NCBI RefSeq assembly: GCF_000718775.1
Contig: NZ_JOCB01000113.1
Span: 1 to 25,596, forward strand
Direction of reading: 5' to 3'
Source of the DNA: Streptomyces sp. NRRL S-31
GTDB taxonomy: Bacteria; Actinomycetota; Actinomycetes; Streptomycetales; Streptomycetaceae
Length of the DNA stretch: 25,596 nucleotides
The notes beneath the pieces were generated by a model, which worked only from the letters and a program-made list of their open reading frames with translations, ran no database searches and was not told where the DNA came from. Shown here in pieces: positions 14,665-23,490 of this stretch. The stretch's first letter is position 1. Every line of letters begins with the position of its first letter. The position numbers and the translations under genes are program-made.

Positions 14665-15729
14665 TCAGGCCACCCTGGCCGCCCCCGCGAACGGCATCTC
14701 GTCGATCGGGGCGAGGCGGACCGGCGCCGAGGGGTTCGGTGCGTGGATCATCCGGCCGTTGCCCACGTAGATCCCGACGTGGCTGATCCCGGAGTAGAAG
14801 AAGACCAGGTCACCGGGGCGCAGTTCGGAGCGGGAGACCCGTCGGCCCGCGTTGATCTGGGCGTATGTGGTGCGGGGCAGGGAGATGCCGGCGGCCCGGT
14901 AGGCGGCCTGGACCAGGCCCGAGCAGTCGAAGGCGTCCGGGCCGGTGGCACCCCACACATAGGGGCTGCCGAGCTTGCCGTAGGCGTAGCCGACGGCCGC
15001 CGCCGCGCGCCCGGCCGGAGCCTGGGCGGACCCCGCCGGCCCCAGCGGCTCCCGTGGATCCGTCGCCGACCGGGAGGCGCGTTCGCCAGTGCCGCCGGCG
15101 TCGGTGATCTCGGCACGCTGCCGCGGAGTGAGCCGGGCCAGCAGCCGCCGGGCCTCGTCCAGCTTGTGGTTGACGGTCTTCTTCCGCCGTCTCAGCTCGG
15201 CCTGCCGGGAGCGCAGCGACGTCAGCTCGACGCGCGCGGCGCCGCGCAACCGCTCGATCTCCAGCAACTGCCGGCGTACCCCCGACACCGCGACGGCCTG
15301 CCGGTCACCGGCCCGCTCCGCGAGTGCGGCGCTCTCCAGGTACCGGTCGGGGTCGCTGGAGAGGGCCAGTTGCCAGGCAGGGGCGACGGCGCCGTCCCGG
15401 TACTGCGCCGCCGCGATCGACCCCAGCGCGTCGCGGGCCGAGTTGAGCCTTTCCTGCCTGCGGGCGGTCTCGTCCTGGAGCGAACGCAGCCGCCGTTGGG
15501 TCGCGTCCGCCGTCTCCTTCGCCCCGTTGTACTTCTCGGTCGCGGCCTCGGCCTCCCGGTACAACGTGTCCACCTCGGCCTTCACCTGCGCCGACGTCGG
15601 CTGCGGCGCGGCGTGGCCGGTCCCGTCGAAGCCGGTCGCGGTGGCCGCGCCCGCCAGGGCGAGCGTGACGGCCGTCCGGACCGTATGGCCGCTGAGCGGG
15701 CGTTGCGCGGGCTTGCGGTGGGTTGCCAC
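14665..15729 (-). CDS. Secreted NlpC/P60 peptidoglycan endopeptidase (354 aa)
   Basis: A cell-wall hydrolase that should cleave stem-peptide bonds. The N-terminus is basic, then hydrophobic (TAVTLALAGAATATG), ending near HAAPQ, consistent with export. Residues about 48-200 form a coiled coil rich in Glu, Arg and Ala, as in RipA-like proteins. The C-terminal NlpC/P60 domain starts AVGYAYGKLGSPYVWGATG, with catalytic C269 (FDCSGL), H317 (SHVGIYV) and H329 (MIHAP); all are present. The GTG at 15729 was chosen because it gives ATHRKPAQ, matching the start of the paralogue at 17852 (ASHRKPRP). A GTG at 15741 is in frame, but GGAAGG sits only 2 nt before it. No riboswitch like that of the paralogue is seen upstream. 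Confidence 0.93.
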   Translation of the reverse strand: MATHRKPAQRPLSGHTVRTAVTLALAGAATATGFDGTGHAAPQPTSAQVKAEVDTLYREAEAATEKYNGAKETADATQRRLRSLQDETARRQERLNSARDALGSIAAAQYRDGAVAPAWQLALSSDPDRYLESAALAERAGDRQAVAVSGVRRQLLEIERLRGAARVELTSLRSRQAELRRRKKTVNHKLDEARRLLARLTPRQRAEITDAGGTGERASRSATDPREPLGPAGSAQAPAGRAAAAVGYAYGKLGSPYVWGATGPDAFDCSGLVQAAYRAAGISLPRTTYAQINAGRRVSRSELRPGDLVFFYSGISHVGIYVGNGRMIHAPNPSAPVRLAPIDEMPFAGAARVA

Positions 15730-16138
15730 CTGGACCGTCACGTCCTTCCGAACGACTCGTACGACCGAGGGGGTCGGTCACCTGGGGGAGGACGCTAGGA
15801 CGTTAAGTGACGAGTGTGTAACGCAGTGTGCGGAACTGGTCCCGGTGGGCCGACTCGTGACCGTTTGTGACCGCGCCGCCGTGCTGGAGCCGTCGCCTTC
15901 ACGAGGCGCGGTGATCGAAGCACGGAAAACGAGGCTGGTGGGAGCGGTGGGGTGCTATGAGGCGTACGACAGCGAGAGTCCACGCGAGACCTCATGCGAG
16001 ATTCAGGGCGCGCGATCCAGAACGTGATCCAGGGCGCTATTCGTAGCGGGTCCGGTGGGAGATCCATGCGCCATGAGCCGGTGCGAGAGGCGGCCCGGTG
16101 GCGAGTGGGGTGTGGGCTTCTGGCTAGGCTCCGGCTCC
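15730..16138. other. Intergenic region of about 400 bp between divergent genes
   Basis: No gene is supported here. It must hold the promoter of the NlpC/P60 gene (minus) and of the small membrane protein (plus). Features seen are a direct repeat GTGACCG at 15857-15863 and 15867-15873 (10-bp period), and GATTCAG/GATCCAG/GATCCAG at 16000, 16014 and 16026. None matches the c-di-AMP riboswitch seen before the paralogue. Confidence 0.4.
16125..16130 (+). promoter_or_regulatory. Candidate -10 element for the small membrane protein gene
   Basis: TAGGCT ends 8 nt before the ATG at 16139. With no Shine-Dalgarno in between, the transcript is probably leaderless. No clear -35 is seen. Confidence 0.4.
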
Positions 16139-16492
16139 ATGGACGTACTCATCCATCTCTTCGTCGGCCTGCACATCATCGGTATCGCCGCGCTGCTCGG
16201 CGGTTTCCTGACCCAGATGAAGGCGATGGGCCAGGGCACGGCCCGGTTCGTGCCGGGAATGCTGCACGGCGCGATCACCATGCTGGTCACCGGCGTGGCC
16301 CTGGTCGGGCTCAACCAGGCCGACGACCACCACGTCAACAACGTGAAGATCGGCGTGAAGCTGGCCCTGCTGATCGTGATCCTCGGCCTGGTCTACGTGA
16401 AGCGTGACGAGGAGCGGATCGACAAGGGCCTCTTCGGGCTGGTCGGCCTGCTGACCACGGCCAACATCTTCATCGCCGTCCTCTGGACCTGA
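16139..16492 (+). CDS. Small four-helix integral membrane protein (117 aa)
   Basis: A hydrophobic protein with four likely helices (about 1-22, 37-57, 66-88 and 95-116). It begins MDVLIHLFVGLHIIGIAALLGGF and ends NIFIAVLWT. Charged loops include KMAxGQ-like and KRDEERIDK segments. I do not recognise a function; similar short proteins are annotated as hypothetical integral membrane proteins in streptomycetes. The ATG at 16139 is chosen because the hydrophobic sequence starts there and a -10-like TAGGCT lies 8 nt upstream; an in-frame extension from 16055 is not hydrophobic or convincing. It lies between two NlpC/P60 genes and converges with the second, 19 bp away. Confidence 0.8.
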   Translation: MDVLIHLFVGLHIIGIAALLGGFLTQMKAMGQGTARFVPGMLHGAITMLVTGVALVGLNQADDHHVNNVKIGVKLALLIVILGLVYVKRDEERIDKGLFGLVGLLTTANIFIAVLWT

Positions 16493-16511
16493 TCCTCGGC
16501 GCGCGCCGGCC

Positions 16512-17852
16512 TCAGCCCGGCCGCACCACGCTGTGCACGGCGCCCCCGCCGAGGGCGGAGACCGGCTCCTCGCGGACGTACGCGCCCGGCATCGGCGCGT
16601 GGATCATCATGCCGTCGCCCGTGCAGAGCCCGACGTGGGCGGCGTCGTCGTGGAAGAGGACGAGGTCGCCGGGGCGGGCCTCGGCCGGCGGGACCGGCAT
16701 TCCGGCCCCGGCCTGCTCGCGCGCCGTGCGCGGCAGGGTGACTCCGGCGGACTTCCACGCGGCCTGGGTGAGCCCGGCGCAGTCGTAGGAACCGGGTCCG
16801 GCGGCGCCCCACACGCACGGCTTGCCGAGCTGCGCGCGGGCGAAGTCGATGGCCTTCCCCGCCTTGGTCGCGTACGTGGCCGGAGGCATGGCCGCGGCGG
16901 GCTGGATGGCCCGCCGCGACAGCAGCACGCGCGCGTGGGCGAGCTTATTCCGTACGGTCGTCTTGGCCGCCCTCGGCCCGCTCGCGGTCTCCGCCGGCCG
17001 GTGTGGGGTCTGAGGGTGCGCGGGCGCGGTGGCGGAAGTGGCTGTCGTTCCGGTGACAAAAGTGGCGGCCGTCGTGCCAGGAGAGGGCGCCGGGATTCCG
17101 CTGCCCGGGGCCGGTGAGGTGGCGGCCTTGTCCGGCACGGGCGGAGTGACGGTCGTACCGCCGGCCAGGGCCGCGGCGCCCTCGCGCCCACCCGTGCCGC
17201 GCTCGTCCCGTCTCGTGCCGAACTCCTCCCGACCCGTGCCGCGCTCGTCCCCGCTGGTGACGCGCTGGGCCGGGATCATGGCGCGCCGAGTGGGCAGAGC
17301 CCGGTGCCGGGCACGTCGGGCCACCTCGTCCCGGAGTCGCTGGAGACTGTCCTCGCGGCGCGGCGGGGCCTCGGCGGGCTCCGTCCGTTCGCCGCGTCCG
17401 GCGGGTTGTTCCGTGCGTCCCGGCCATGCCCGTTCGCCGCGTCCGGCGGGTTGTTCCGTGCGTCCCGACCATGCCCGTTCGGCGCGTCCGGCGGGTTGTT
17501 CCGAGCGGCCCGGCCACGCCCGTTCGCCGCGTCCGGACCGTGTGCGTTCGGGTCCTGTCCGTTCGGGCCGCGCACATTCGGCGCGCTCGGTCGCCTCGGG
17601 GCGCGCGGTGCGCAGCCTGCTCGCGGCGGATGACCCGGCCGCCGACTCCGCCCGGCGGTAGAGGTCCTCGATCTTCCGCTCGACCTCCTCCACGCTCGGT
17701 CCGCGGTGACCGGCCGGGAGCGCGGCCTCGGCGGCCTGGGAGAGCACGGACACGGAGGCGGACACGGAGGCGAGGGCGGCGGTGGCGAGGGCGGGGGTGC
17801 GGATGCCCGCCGCCTGGGTGCCGCCGGGGCGCGGCTTGCGGTGCGACGCCAA
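16512..17852 (-). CDS. NlpC/P60 endopeptidase with repeat-rich linker, riboswitch-controlled (446 aa)
   Basis: A secreted cell-wall endopeptidase. After a basic start (MASHRKPRP) comes a hydrophobic stretch (ALATAALASVSASVSVLS) likely to be a signal peptide. A short helical segment (VEEVERKIEDLYRRAESA) resembles the paralogue's coiled coil. A long Arg/Glu/Gly/Pro linker follows with three 15-residue repeats (GERAWPGRTEQPAGR type), then a Thr/Ala/Pro part. The NlpC/P60 domain at about 330-446 has C358 (YDCAGL), H406 (AHVGL) and H418 (MIHAP), so it should be active. The start is TTG at 17852, supported by GGAAGGAG 9 nt upstream and by alignment with the paralogue. A c-di-AMP-type riboswitch lies immediately upstream. 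Confidence 0.9.
   Translation of the reverse strand: MASHRKPRPGGTQAAGIRTPALATAALASVSASVSVLSQAAEAALPAGHRGPSVEEVERKIEDLYRRAESAAGSSAASRLRTARPEATERAECARPERTGPERTRSGRGERAWPGRSEQPAGRAERAWSGRTEQPAGRGERAWPGRTEQPAGRGERTEPAEAPPRREDSLQRLRDEVARRARHRALPTRRAMIPAQRVTSGDERGTGREEFGTRRDERGTGGREGAAALAGGTTVTPPVPDKAATSPAPGSGIPAPSPGTTAATFVTGTTATSATAPAHPQTPHRPAETASGPRAAKTTVRNKLAHARVLLSRRAIQPAAAMPPATYATKAGKAIDFARAQLGKPCVWGAAGPGSYDCAGLTQAAWKSAGVTLPRTAREQAGAGMPVPPAEARPGDLVLFHDDAAHVGLCTGDGMMIHAPMPGAYVREEPVSALGGGAVHSVVRPG
17386..17536 (-). repeat. 45-bp tandem repeats in the NlpC/P60 linker
   Basis: Units begin at 17386, 17431, 17476 and 17521, each 45 bp apart. The first three are complete and differ at few positions; the fourth is partial. 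They encode 15-residue Arg/Glu/Pro/Gly units without shifting the frame. Confidence 0.9.
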
Positions 17853-17871
17853 AGGAGGCGACTCCTTCCTT

Positions 17872-18080
17872 GCTGCCGCCCGCCGGGTGGGCTGCCGGGT
17901 GGGGGCGGGTGCTCACAAGGGATGCCCCACGGCGTCGTCCCGAGTGGGCTTCAACCGATTCGCCCGGCATCGGTGGGTCCCCGGCTCCGGGCACCGTGCG
18001 GGGCGCGCCGGACTCGGCGGAGGCCGTACGGCCCGGCGACGTTCGCCGGAGGGATGCCGCGCGGCCTGACGGCAACCTAG
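17872..18080 (-). promoter_or_regulatory. c-di-AMP riboswitch (ydaO/yuaA type)
   Basis: The minus-strand leader matches the conserved blocks of this class as I remember them, in order: GGTTGCCG at the 5' end, GGAGCCGGGGACCCACC, GGGCGAATCGG, GTGGGGCATCCCTT, and CACCCGGCAGCCCACC near the 3' end. GTTGCC at the start can pair with GGCAGC (17872-17877) to close the outer helix. The Shine-Dalgarno (GGAAGGAG) follows within about 5 nt, then the TTG start of the NlpC/P60 gene. In Streptomyces this riboswitch class is known before cell-wall lytic enzymes. It would lower expression when c-di-AMP is high. Confidence 0.85.
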
Positions 18081-18276
18081 CCAACTCGTGTGTCTTCTGT
18101 GAAGGTTGGAGTGAGGTATGTCCGATACGTTTCCGTGACCTGGCGGCGGGGGTGTACGGGCGTGACCAGGCGCTTCCGCTTGGTGAGCGCGCGGCGGGCA
18201 CCCCCGGCGGGAAGATCGACTGTCCGGGAAGCGGGCCTTGTCGCCGGGACGGCGACCGGTTGTCGGTGGGGCGCCC

Positions 18277-18282
18277 TAGACT
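18277..18282 (+). promoter_or_regulatory. pcrA: -10 element of the pcrA promoter
   Basis: TAGACT ends 9 nt before the ATG at 18292, consistent with a very short or absent 5' leader. GGAGAG lies between them but only 2 nt from the ATG. The -35 is not clear; TTGTCG at 18260-18265 is too close. Confidence 0.5.
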
Positions 18283-18291
18283 CGGAGAGCG

Positions 18292-20811
18292 ATGAGCAGC
18301 CTCTTTGACGACAGCTTCCTGGCAGACCTCCAGCCCCCTCGCGGGCACGAGGAGGAGCCCCCGCCGCCGCCCGAGGACGATCACGCTCCGGAGCCGCTTC
18401 CGGACGATCTGTTCGGCGGGAAGTTCGACGCGCCGCCGGACCGGGACGCCTACTACCGCGACGGCGCCCCGCGTCCCGCGCTGGACCCGGCGGCCCTCCT
18501 GGAGGGGCTGAACGACAACCAGCGCGCCGCGGTCGTGCACGCCGGCTCCCCGCTGCTCATCGTGGCCGGCGCCGGCTCCGGCAAGACGCGGGTGCTCACC
18601 CACCGCATCGCCCACCTGCTCGCCGAGCGGGGCGTCCACCCCGGCCAGATCCTCGCGATCACCTTCACCAACAAGGCCGCGGGCGAAATGAAGGAGCGCG
18701 TCGAGCACCTCGTCGGCCCGCGCGCGAACGCGATGTGGGTGATGACCTTCCACAGCGCGTGCGTGCGCATCCTGCGCCGGGAGAGCAAGAGGCTCGGCTT
18801 CACGTCGTCGTTCTCGATCTACGACGCCGCCGACAGCAAGCGCCTGATGGCCCTGGTCTGCCGTGACCTGGACCTCGACCCCAAGCGCTTCCCGCCCAAG
18901 TCCTTCAGCGCCAAGATCAGCAACCTGAAGAACGAGCTGATCGACGAGGAGGACTTCGCCGCCCAGGCCGCCGACGGCTTCGAGAAGACCCTGGCGCAGG
19001 CCTACGCGCTCTACCAGTCGCGGCTGCGCGAGGCGAACGCGCTCGACTTCGACGACCTGATCATGACGACGGTCAACCTGCTGCGCGCCTTCCCGGACGT
19101 CGCCGAGCACTACCGCCGCCGTTTCCGGCACGTCCTGGTGGACGAGTACCAGGACACCAACCACGCCCAGTACGCCCTGGTCCGCGAGCTGGTCGGCACG
19201 GGGGAGCGCGTCCCCGGGGACGCCGACGCCGGCACCCCGGCCGGCGAGCACGACGTCCCGCCGGCCGAGCTGTGCGTGGTCGGTGACGCGGACCAGTCGA
19301 TCTACGCCTTCCGGGGCGCGACGATCCGCAACATCCTCCAGTTCGAGGAGGACTACCCGAACGCGACGACGATCCTGCTGGAGCAGAACTACCGCTCCAC
19401 GCAGACCATCCTGTCCGCCGCCAACGCGGTCATCGAGCGCAACGAGTCCCGCCGCCCGAAGAACCTGTGGACCAACGCCGGCCAGGGCGCCCGGATCGCC
19501 GGGTACGTCGCCGACACCGAGCACGACGAGGCCCAGTTCGTCGCCGACGAGATAGACCGCCTGGTGGACGCGGGCGAGGCCAAGGCCGGTGACATGGCCG
19601 TCTTCTACCGCACCAACGCCCAGTCCCGTGTCTTCGAAGAGGTCTTCATCCGCGTCGGCCTGCCCTACAAGGTCGTCGGCGGTGTCCGCTTCTACGAGCG
19701 CAAGGAGGTCCGGGACGTCCTCGCCTACCTGCGCGTCCTCGCCAACCCGGAGGACTCGGTGCCGCTGCGCCGCATCCTCAACGTGCCCAAGCGGGGCATC
19801 GGCGAGCGCGCGGAGGCGATGATCGACGCGCTCTCCCAGCGCGAGAAGATCAGCTTCCCGCAGGCCCTGAAGCGGGTGGACGAGGCGTACGGCATGGCCG
19901 CGCGCTCCACCAACGCGGTCAAGCGGTTCAACGCGCTGATGGAGGACCTGCGCACGATCGTGGAATCCGGTGCCGGACCGGCTACCGTCCTGGAGGCCAT
20001 ACTCGAACGCACCGGCTACCTGGCCGAGTTGCAGGCATCCACCGACCCGCAGGACGAGACCCGCATCGAGAACCTCCAGGAACTCGCTGCCGTCGCCCTG
20101 GAGTTCGAGCAGGAGCGCGGCGGGGGAGCCGGGACCGCCGGGACCGCCGCCCCGGGCGGCACGCTGGCCGACTTCCTGGAGCAGGTCGCCCTGGTCGCCG
20201 ACTCCGACCAGATCCCGGACGAGGAGGACGGCAACGGCGTCATCACACTGATGACGCTGCACACCGCCAAGGGCCTGGAGTTCCCGGTCGTGTTCCTGAC
20301 CGGCATGGAGGACGGCGTCTTCCCGCACATGCGCGCCCTCGGCCAGACCAAGGAGCTGGAGGAGGAGCGGCGCCTGGCGTACGTCGGCATCACGCGCGCG
20401 CGGGAGCGGCTGTACCTCACCCGGTCGACGATGCGCAGCGCCTGGGGACAGCCGTCGTACAACCCGCCCTCCCGCTTTCTGGAGGAGATCCCGCCCGCCC
20501 ACATGGAGTGGAAGCGGACGGGAGCCGCGGCGCCGGTGTCGTCCGGACCGGCGTCCGGGATCGCGGCCTCCCTCTCCTCGACCCGTTCGCGCTCCTCGGC
20601 GTCGGGCGCCTCCGGCTTCGCCACGCGGCGCACGGCGGAGAAGCCGGTGGTCGGGCTGGCCGTCGGGGACCGGGTCACGCACGACCAGTTCGGACTCGGC
20701 ACGGTCGTCGGGGTGAAGGGCACGGGCGCGAACGCGGAGGCGACGATCGACTTCGGCGACACCAAGCCGAAGCGGCTGCTGCTGCGCTACGCGCCGGTGG
20801 AGAAGCTGTAG
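18292..20811 (+). CDS. pcrA: ATP-dependent DNA helicase PcrA/UvrD (839 aa)
   Basis: A superfamily 1A 3'-5' helicase for nucleotide excision repair and removal of stalled complexes. Visible motifs are Q77 in LNDNQRAAV, Walker A GAGSGKT (93-99), TFTNKAAGEMKERV, DEYQD (284-288), GDADQSIYAFRGA, LEQNYRS, VITLMTLHTAKGLEFPVVF and YVGITRARERLYL. The C-terminus (about 785-839) has the Tudor-like fold that binds RNA polymerase in PcrA/UvrD (GDRVTHDQFGLGTVVGVKG). About 65 acidic, Pro-rich residues precede the helicase. Residues 302-326 are a hydrophilic insert before motif III that I think is absent from mycobacterial UvrD1. The ATG at 18292 follows a -10-like TAGACT. It is divergent from the NlpC/P60 riboswitch and ends in a strong terminator. 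Confidence 0.97.
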   Translation: MSSLFDDSFLADLQPPRGHEEEPPPPPEDDHAPEPLPDDLFGGKFDAPPDRDAYYRDGAPRPALDPAALLEGLNDNQRAAVVHAGSPLLIVAGAGSGKTRVLTHRIAHLLAERGVHPGQILAITFTNKAAGEMKERVEHLVGPRANAMWVMTFHSACVRILRRESKRLGFTSSFSIYDAADSKRLMALVCRDLDLDPKRFPPKSFSAKISNLKNELIDEEDFAAQAADGFEKTLAQAYALYQSRLREANALDFDDLIMTTVNLLRAFPDVAEHYRRRFRHVLVDEYQDTNHAQYALVRELVGTGERVPGDADAGTPAGEHDVPPAELCVVGDADQSIYAFRGATIRNILQFEEDYPNATTILLEQNYRSTQTILSAANAVIERNESRRPKNLWTNAGQGARIAGYVADTEHDEAQFVADEIDRLVDAGEAKAGDMAVFYRTNAQSRVFEEVFIRVGLPYKVVGGVRFYERKEVRDVLAYLRVLANPEDSVPLRRILNVPKRGIGERAEAMIDALSQREKISFPQALKRVDEAYGMAARSTNAVKRFNALMEDLRTIVESGAGPATVLEAILERTGYLAELQASTDPQDETRIENLQELAAVALEFEQERGGGAGTAGTAAPGGTLADFLEQVALVADSDQIPDEEDGNGVITLMTLHTAKGLEFPVVFLTGMEDGVFPHMRALGQTKELEEERRLAYVGITRARERLYLTRSTMRSAWGQPSYNPPSRFLEEIPPAHMEWKRTGAAAPVSSGPASGIAASLSSTRSRSSASGASGFATRRTAEKPVVGLAVGDRVTHDQFGLGTVVGVKGTGANAEATIDFGDTKPKRLLLRYAPVEKL

Positions 20812-20815
20812 AGCG

Positions 20816-20846
20816 AAGGGGCCCCCGCCGTCGGCGGGGGCCCCTT
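20816..20846. terminator. Strong bidirectional terminator between pcrA and the M23 peptidase gene
   Basis: AAGGGGCCCCCGCCG (20816-20830) and its exact complement (20832-20846) form a 13-15 bp GC stem. It lies in the 51-bp gap between converging genes and can serve both strands. Confidence 0.9.
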
Positions 20847-20862
20847 GGTGCTTTCGGCCGGA

Positions 20863-22359
20863 TCAGGTCGGATCCAGTCCATGGCTGCGCAGCCACGACA
20901 GCGGGTCTATCGCCGCCCCGCCCGCGGGACGCACCTCGAAGTGCAGGTGCGGGCCGGTGGAGTTGCCGGACTTGCCGGAGTAGGCGATGGGCTCGCCGGC
21001 CTTGACGGAGGTGCCGGGGGCCACGCGGTAACTGGACAGGTGGCAGTACCAGGTCTGCGTGCCGTCCTTCGCCGTCAGGATCAGCATGTTGCCGTAGGCG
21101 GTGTTCCACTTGGTGGTGACGGTGCCGTCGGTGGCGGCCATCACCGTGGTGCCGTAGGAGACCGGGAAGTCGATACCGGTGTGCACCGACATCCAGTTGA
21201 TGCCCGCCTGGCCGTAGTAGGCGCTGAGCCCGTGCTGGGCGACCGGCAGGGCGAACTTCGGGCGCAGCCGCTCCTTGAGCGCGGCCTCCGCGGCCGCCTT
21301 CTTCTTCTCCAGCTCCTGCTGCGCCTTGAGGTCGATCCGCTCCTGGGTGCGGCTCGCCCGGTTGGCGAAGTCGTCGGCACCGGCGGAGAGTGTCTTGAGC
21401 TGGGTGTCCAGCTTGCTGTTGGCCACCGACGGCTGGACGGGGATCGCGTCCGAGGCGGTGGTGGAGCTGTCCTTGGAGTCGTCGGTGAACGCGCCGACCG
21501 AGGCGGCGGCGATCCCCGCGACCCCCATCACGCAGACCGACGGCACGGCGACGGTCAGCAGCGCCGAGCGTTTGGCCGGCGTACGGCGCCGGGAGCGTGC
21601 CGCGCCGCGCGAGCCCGCGCGGGTCGCCGGGGTCGTCTCCTCCTGGTCGTCCAGCAGGCCGGTCACGGCGGGCAGTTCACCGGTGGCGTCCGGCTCGCCC
21701 GTGACCTCGGCCCCGCTCTCGCCCCCGCCCTCGCCCTCGCCGGAGGGCTGCCCGGCGAAGGCGGTCTCCTCGTACGACACGTGCTCGAACGTCGCGGTGG
21801 GCTGCTGGTCGAACGGCACGGCGGGCTGCTCGGACTCGGCCGGCGCGGCCTGCCCCGCGGAGTTCCACTGCGTGGCGTCGTACGCGCCCGTGTCGAAGGT
21901 CTGGGTACCCCACTCCCACTGCTGGGTGGGGTCGGCGGCGCCGGAAGGGCCGGGCTGTGTCCAGGCGCCGGTGTCCCACTGGCCGCTGACGTCGTTGCCG
22001 GTGGCCTGCGCGGGGATGGACCAGGCGGTGCTGTCGTAGGTGCCGGAGTCGTAGCAGGCGACGTGCTGGGCCGCGTACGGGTCGTAGGCGGGCAGCGGGC
22101 CGGTGCCGGTCTGCCACTGCGTGGCGTCGTATCCGCCGGTGGGCTGCTCGCCGCCCGGGAGGCTGCCGAAGAGCGGGTCGGTGTGGAACGCCGTGGTGCC
22201 GCCTGAGTCCCCGGTAAAACCGGTGGCGTCGTAACCGCCGTACGTGGTGAGGTCGTCGTAGGGGTTTTCCTGTGCCCCGTACGGTGCGTAGTGCCCGGTG
22301 GAGGCGTCGGAAGCCGGGGCCGGGGTGGTCGTCGTCCCCGACGGGTGACGGTCGTTCAC
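20863..22359 (-). CDS. Membrane-anchored M23 (LytM-type) peptidase (498 aa)
   Basis: A zinc metallopeptidase expected to cut peptidoglycan cross-bridges. The first 230 residues are cytosolic and low-complexity (Tyr, Thr, Gly, Gln; repeats like YDATQW and YDST). A basic patch is followed by a single membrane helix ([22 protein letters not shown], about 272-297). A coiled coil ([27 protein letters not shown]) leads to the M23 domain, where H393 and D397 (HTGID), H440 (WYCHLSS) and H471/H473 (HLHFE) are all intact. The GTG at 22359 was chosen because VNDRHPSG starts the protein-like sequence and GAAAGAGAAG lies just upstream; the longer frame is basic and not conserved-looking. It is converging with pcrA. 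Confidence 0.92.
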   Translation of the reverse strand: MNDRHPSGTTTTPAPASDASTGHYAPYGAQENPYDDLTTYGGYDATGFTGDSGGTTAFHTDPLFGSLPGGEQPTGGYDATQWQTGTGPLPAYDPYAAQHVACYDSGTYDSTAWSIPAQATGNDVSGQWDTGAWTQPGPSGAADPTQQWEWGTQTFDTGAYDATQWNSAGQAAPAESEQPAVPFDQQPTATFEHVSYEETAFAGQPSGEGEGGGESGAEVTGEPDATGELPAVTGLLDDQEETTPATRAGSRGAARSRRRTPAKRSALLTVAVPSVCVMGVAGIAAASVGAFTDDSKDSSTTASDAIPVQPSVANSKLDTQLKTLSAGADDFANRASRTQERIDLKAQQELEKKKAAAEAALKERLRPKFALPVAQHGLSAYYGQAGINWMSVHTGIDFPVSYGTTVMAATDGTVTTKWNTAYGNMLILTAKDGTQTWYCHLSSYRVAPGTSVKAGEPIAYSGKSGNSTGPHLHFEVRPAGGAAIDPLSWLRSHGLDPT

Positions 22360-22635
22360 CAACTTCTCTTTCGCCTCGACAACAGGGGCTGCCAGAGCAG
22401 TGCGGCGACTGTACCCGGCGGTACCTGGGCGCGACAATCTTCGACTGGTTTCACGTCGGCGGGAAACGGGCATTCGGCCGTGTTTCGGGGGCGCCCGCAC
22501 GCGACTTTGGCTTTACGTTCGAAGACTGTTCGATGTCGAGGGGTGATGTGTCGGCTGTCCACCGGGCCGAGCGCCCGCCCGTGTGCGTCCTTCCGGCGCC
22601 CTTCGATCGCCCTCTCCGGCGTCCCCCGGTCGCCC

Positions 22636-23490
22636 TCAGGCCACGGTGAGGCCGTCGGCGACCTGGTCCCCGGGGTGCGGGGCGTCGAGGGCCTCGCGTA
22701 TCCCGGCCGCGACGGCGGGGTGCACGGGCAGGGCGAGGTGGCCGATGCCGGACACCCGGACGTTGCGCGCGTCGAGGTCCGGATGCTCCAGGCAGGCCGT
22801 CTCCAGCGGGTCCATCAGGGAGTCCAGGTCGCTCCAGAAGCTGACGAAGCGGGTCCGGCAGCCGGGCGCGGGGCGGGCCAGCTCCTCGATCACCGCGGAG
22901 CCGGGCCGCATCTGCCGGACGATGGGATGCGCGTCCGCCAGCGGCGCCACCCGCGTCCCGGAATGCGGGGTGCCGAGCGTGACCAGTGTGCGTACCCGCA
23001 GGTCACCGCCGAGGCATTGCGCGTAGTAGCGGGCGATCAGACCGCCGAGGCTGTGCCCCACGATGTCCACCCGTGCGCTGCCGGTGCGCTCGCAGATCTC
23101 CTCGATGTGCCGGGCCAGCAGCTCGGCTGCGATGCGTATGTCGCAGGTCAGCGGGGAGTAGTTGAGCGACTCGACCCGCTGTCCGCCGTGCTGGGCGAGG
23201 GTGCGGCGCAGCAGCACGAACACCGAGCGGTTGTCGATGAAGCCGTGCAGCAGCACGACCGGCGGACCGGGGCGGACCGGCAGCCGGGCGGCACCCCCGG
23301 CGGCGGGCAGGGCGGCGGAGCGGCGCTCCTGGACCAGACCGGTCGGATAGAGCAGAAGGTGGCCCGCCAGGATCGCGGCCTCCAGGGCGGTCGCCCGCAG
23401 CAGCGTCATGGACAGTCCGGCGAGCCTGCCCGGCCACAGACGGCGGCAGACCGGGAGGAACAGCGTCGGCAAAACCCCGGTGACCTTCAT
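22636..23490 (-). CDS. Lipase-like alpha/beta hydrolase (284 aa)
   Basis: A serine hydrolase of the alpha/beta fold, closest in motif to triacylglycerol lipase/PGAP1-like proteins. The nucleophile is in VGHSLGG (S147), the oxyanion region is HGF (82-84), an acid is likely among D211/D213/D217 ([11 protein letters not shown]), and the histidine is H241 in GIGHLALP. An N-terminal hydrophobic segment of about 50 residues ([17 protein letters not shown], then [19 protein letters not shown]) may anchor it to the membrane. The ATG at 23490 has a perfect AGGAGGT 5 nt upstream; the frame is open far upstream but overlaps icmB. It is divergent from icmB. The substrate is unknown. Confidence 0.88.
   Translation of the reverse strand: MKVTGVLPTLFLPVCRRLWPGRLAGLSMTLLRATALEAAILAGHLLLYPTGLVQERRSAALPAAGGAARLPVRPGPPVVLLHGFIDNRSVFVLLRRTLAQHGGQRVESLNYSPLTCDIRIAAELLARHIEEICERTGSARVDIVGHSLGGLIARYYAQCLGGDLRVRTLVTLGTPHSGTRVAPLADAHPIVRQMRPGSAVIEELARPAPGCRTRFVSFWSDLDSLMDPLETACLEHPDLDARNVRVSGIGHLALPVHPAVAAGIREALDAPHPGDQVADGLTVA

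Noticed and set aside
15742..16138. c-di-AMP riboswitch upstream of the first NlpC/P60 gene
   Set aside because: I looked for the same conserved blocks as at 17872-18080 and did not find them.
16945..20682. Very long minus-strand frame (over 1200 codons) across pcrA and the NlpC/P60 region
   Set aside because: It runs opposite pcrA and through the riboswitch and promoters, with low-complexity Arg/Gly/Ala sequence. pcrA on the other strand explains the coding signal.
22510..22540. Possible LexA (SOS) box, GTTC repeats upstream of the M23 peptidase gene
   Set aside because: The GTTC motifs are in direct orientation, not the inverted GAAC-N4-GTTC arrangement required.
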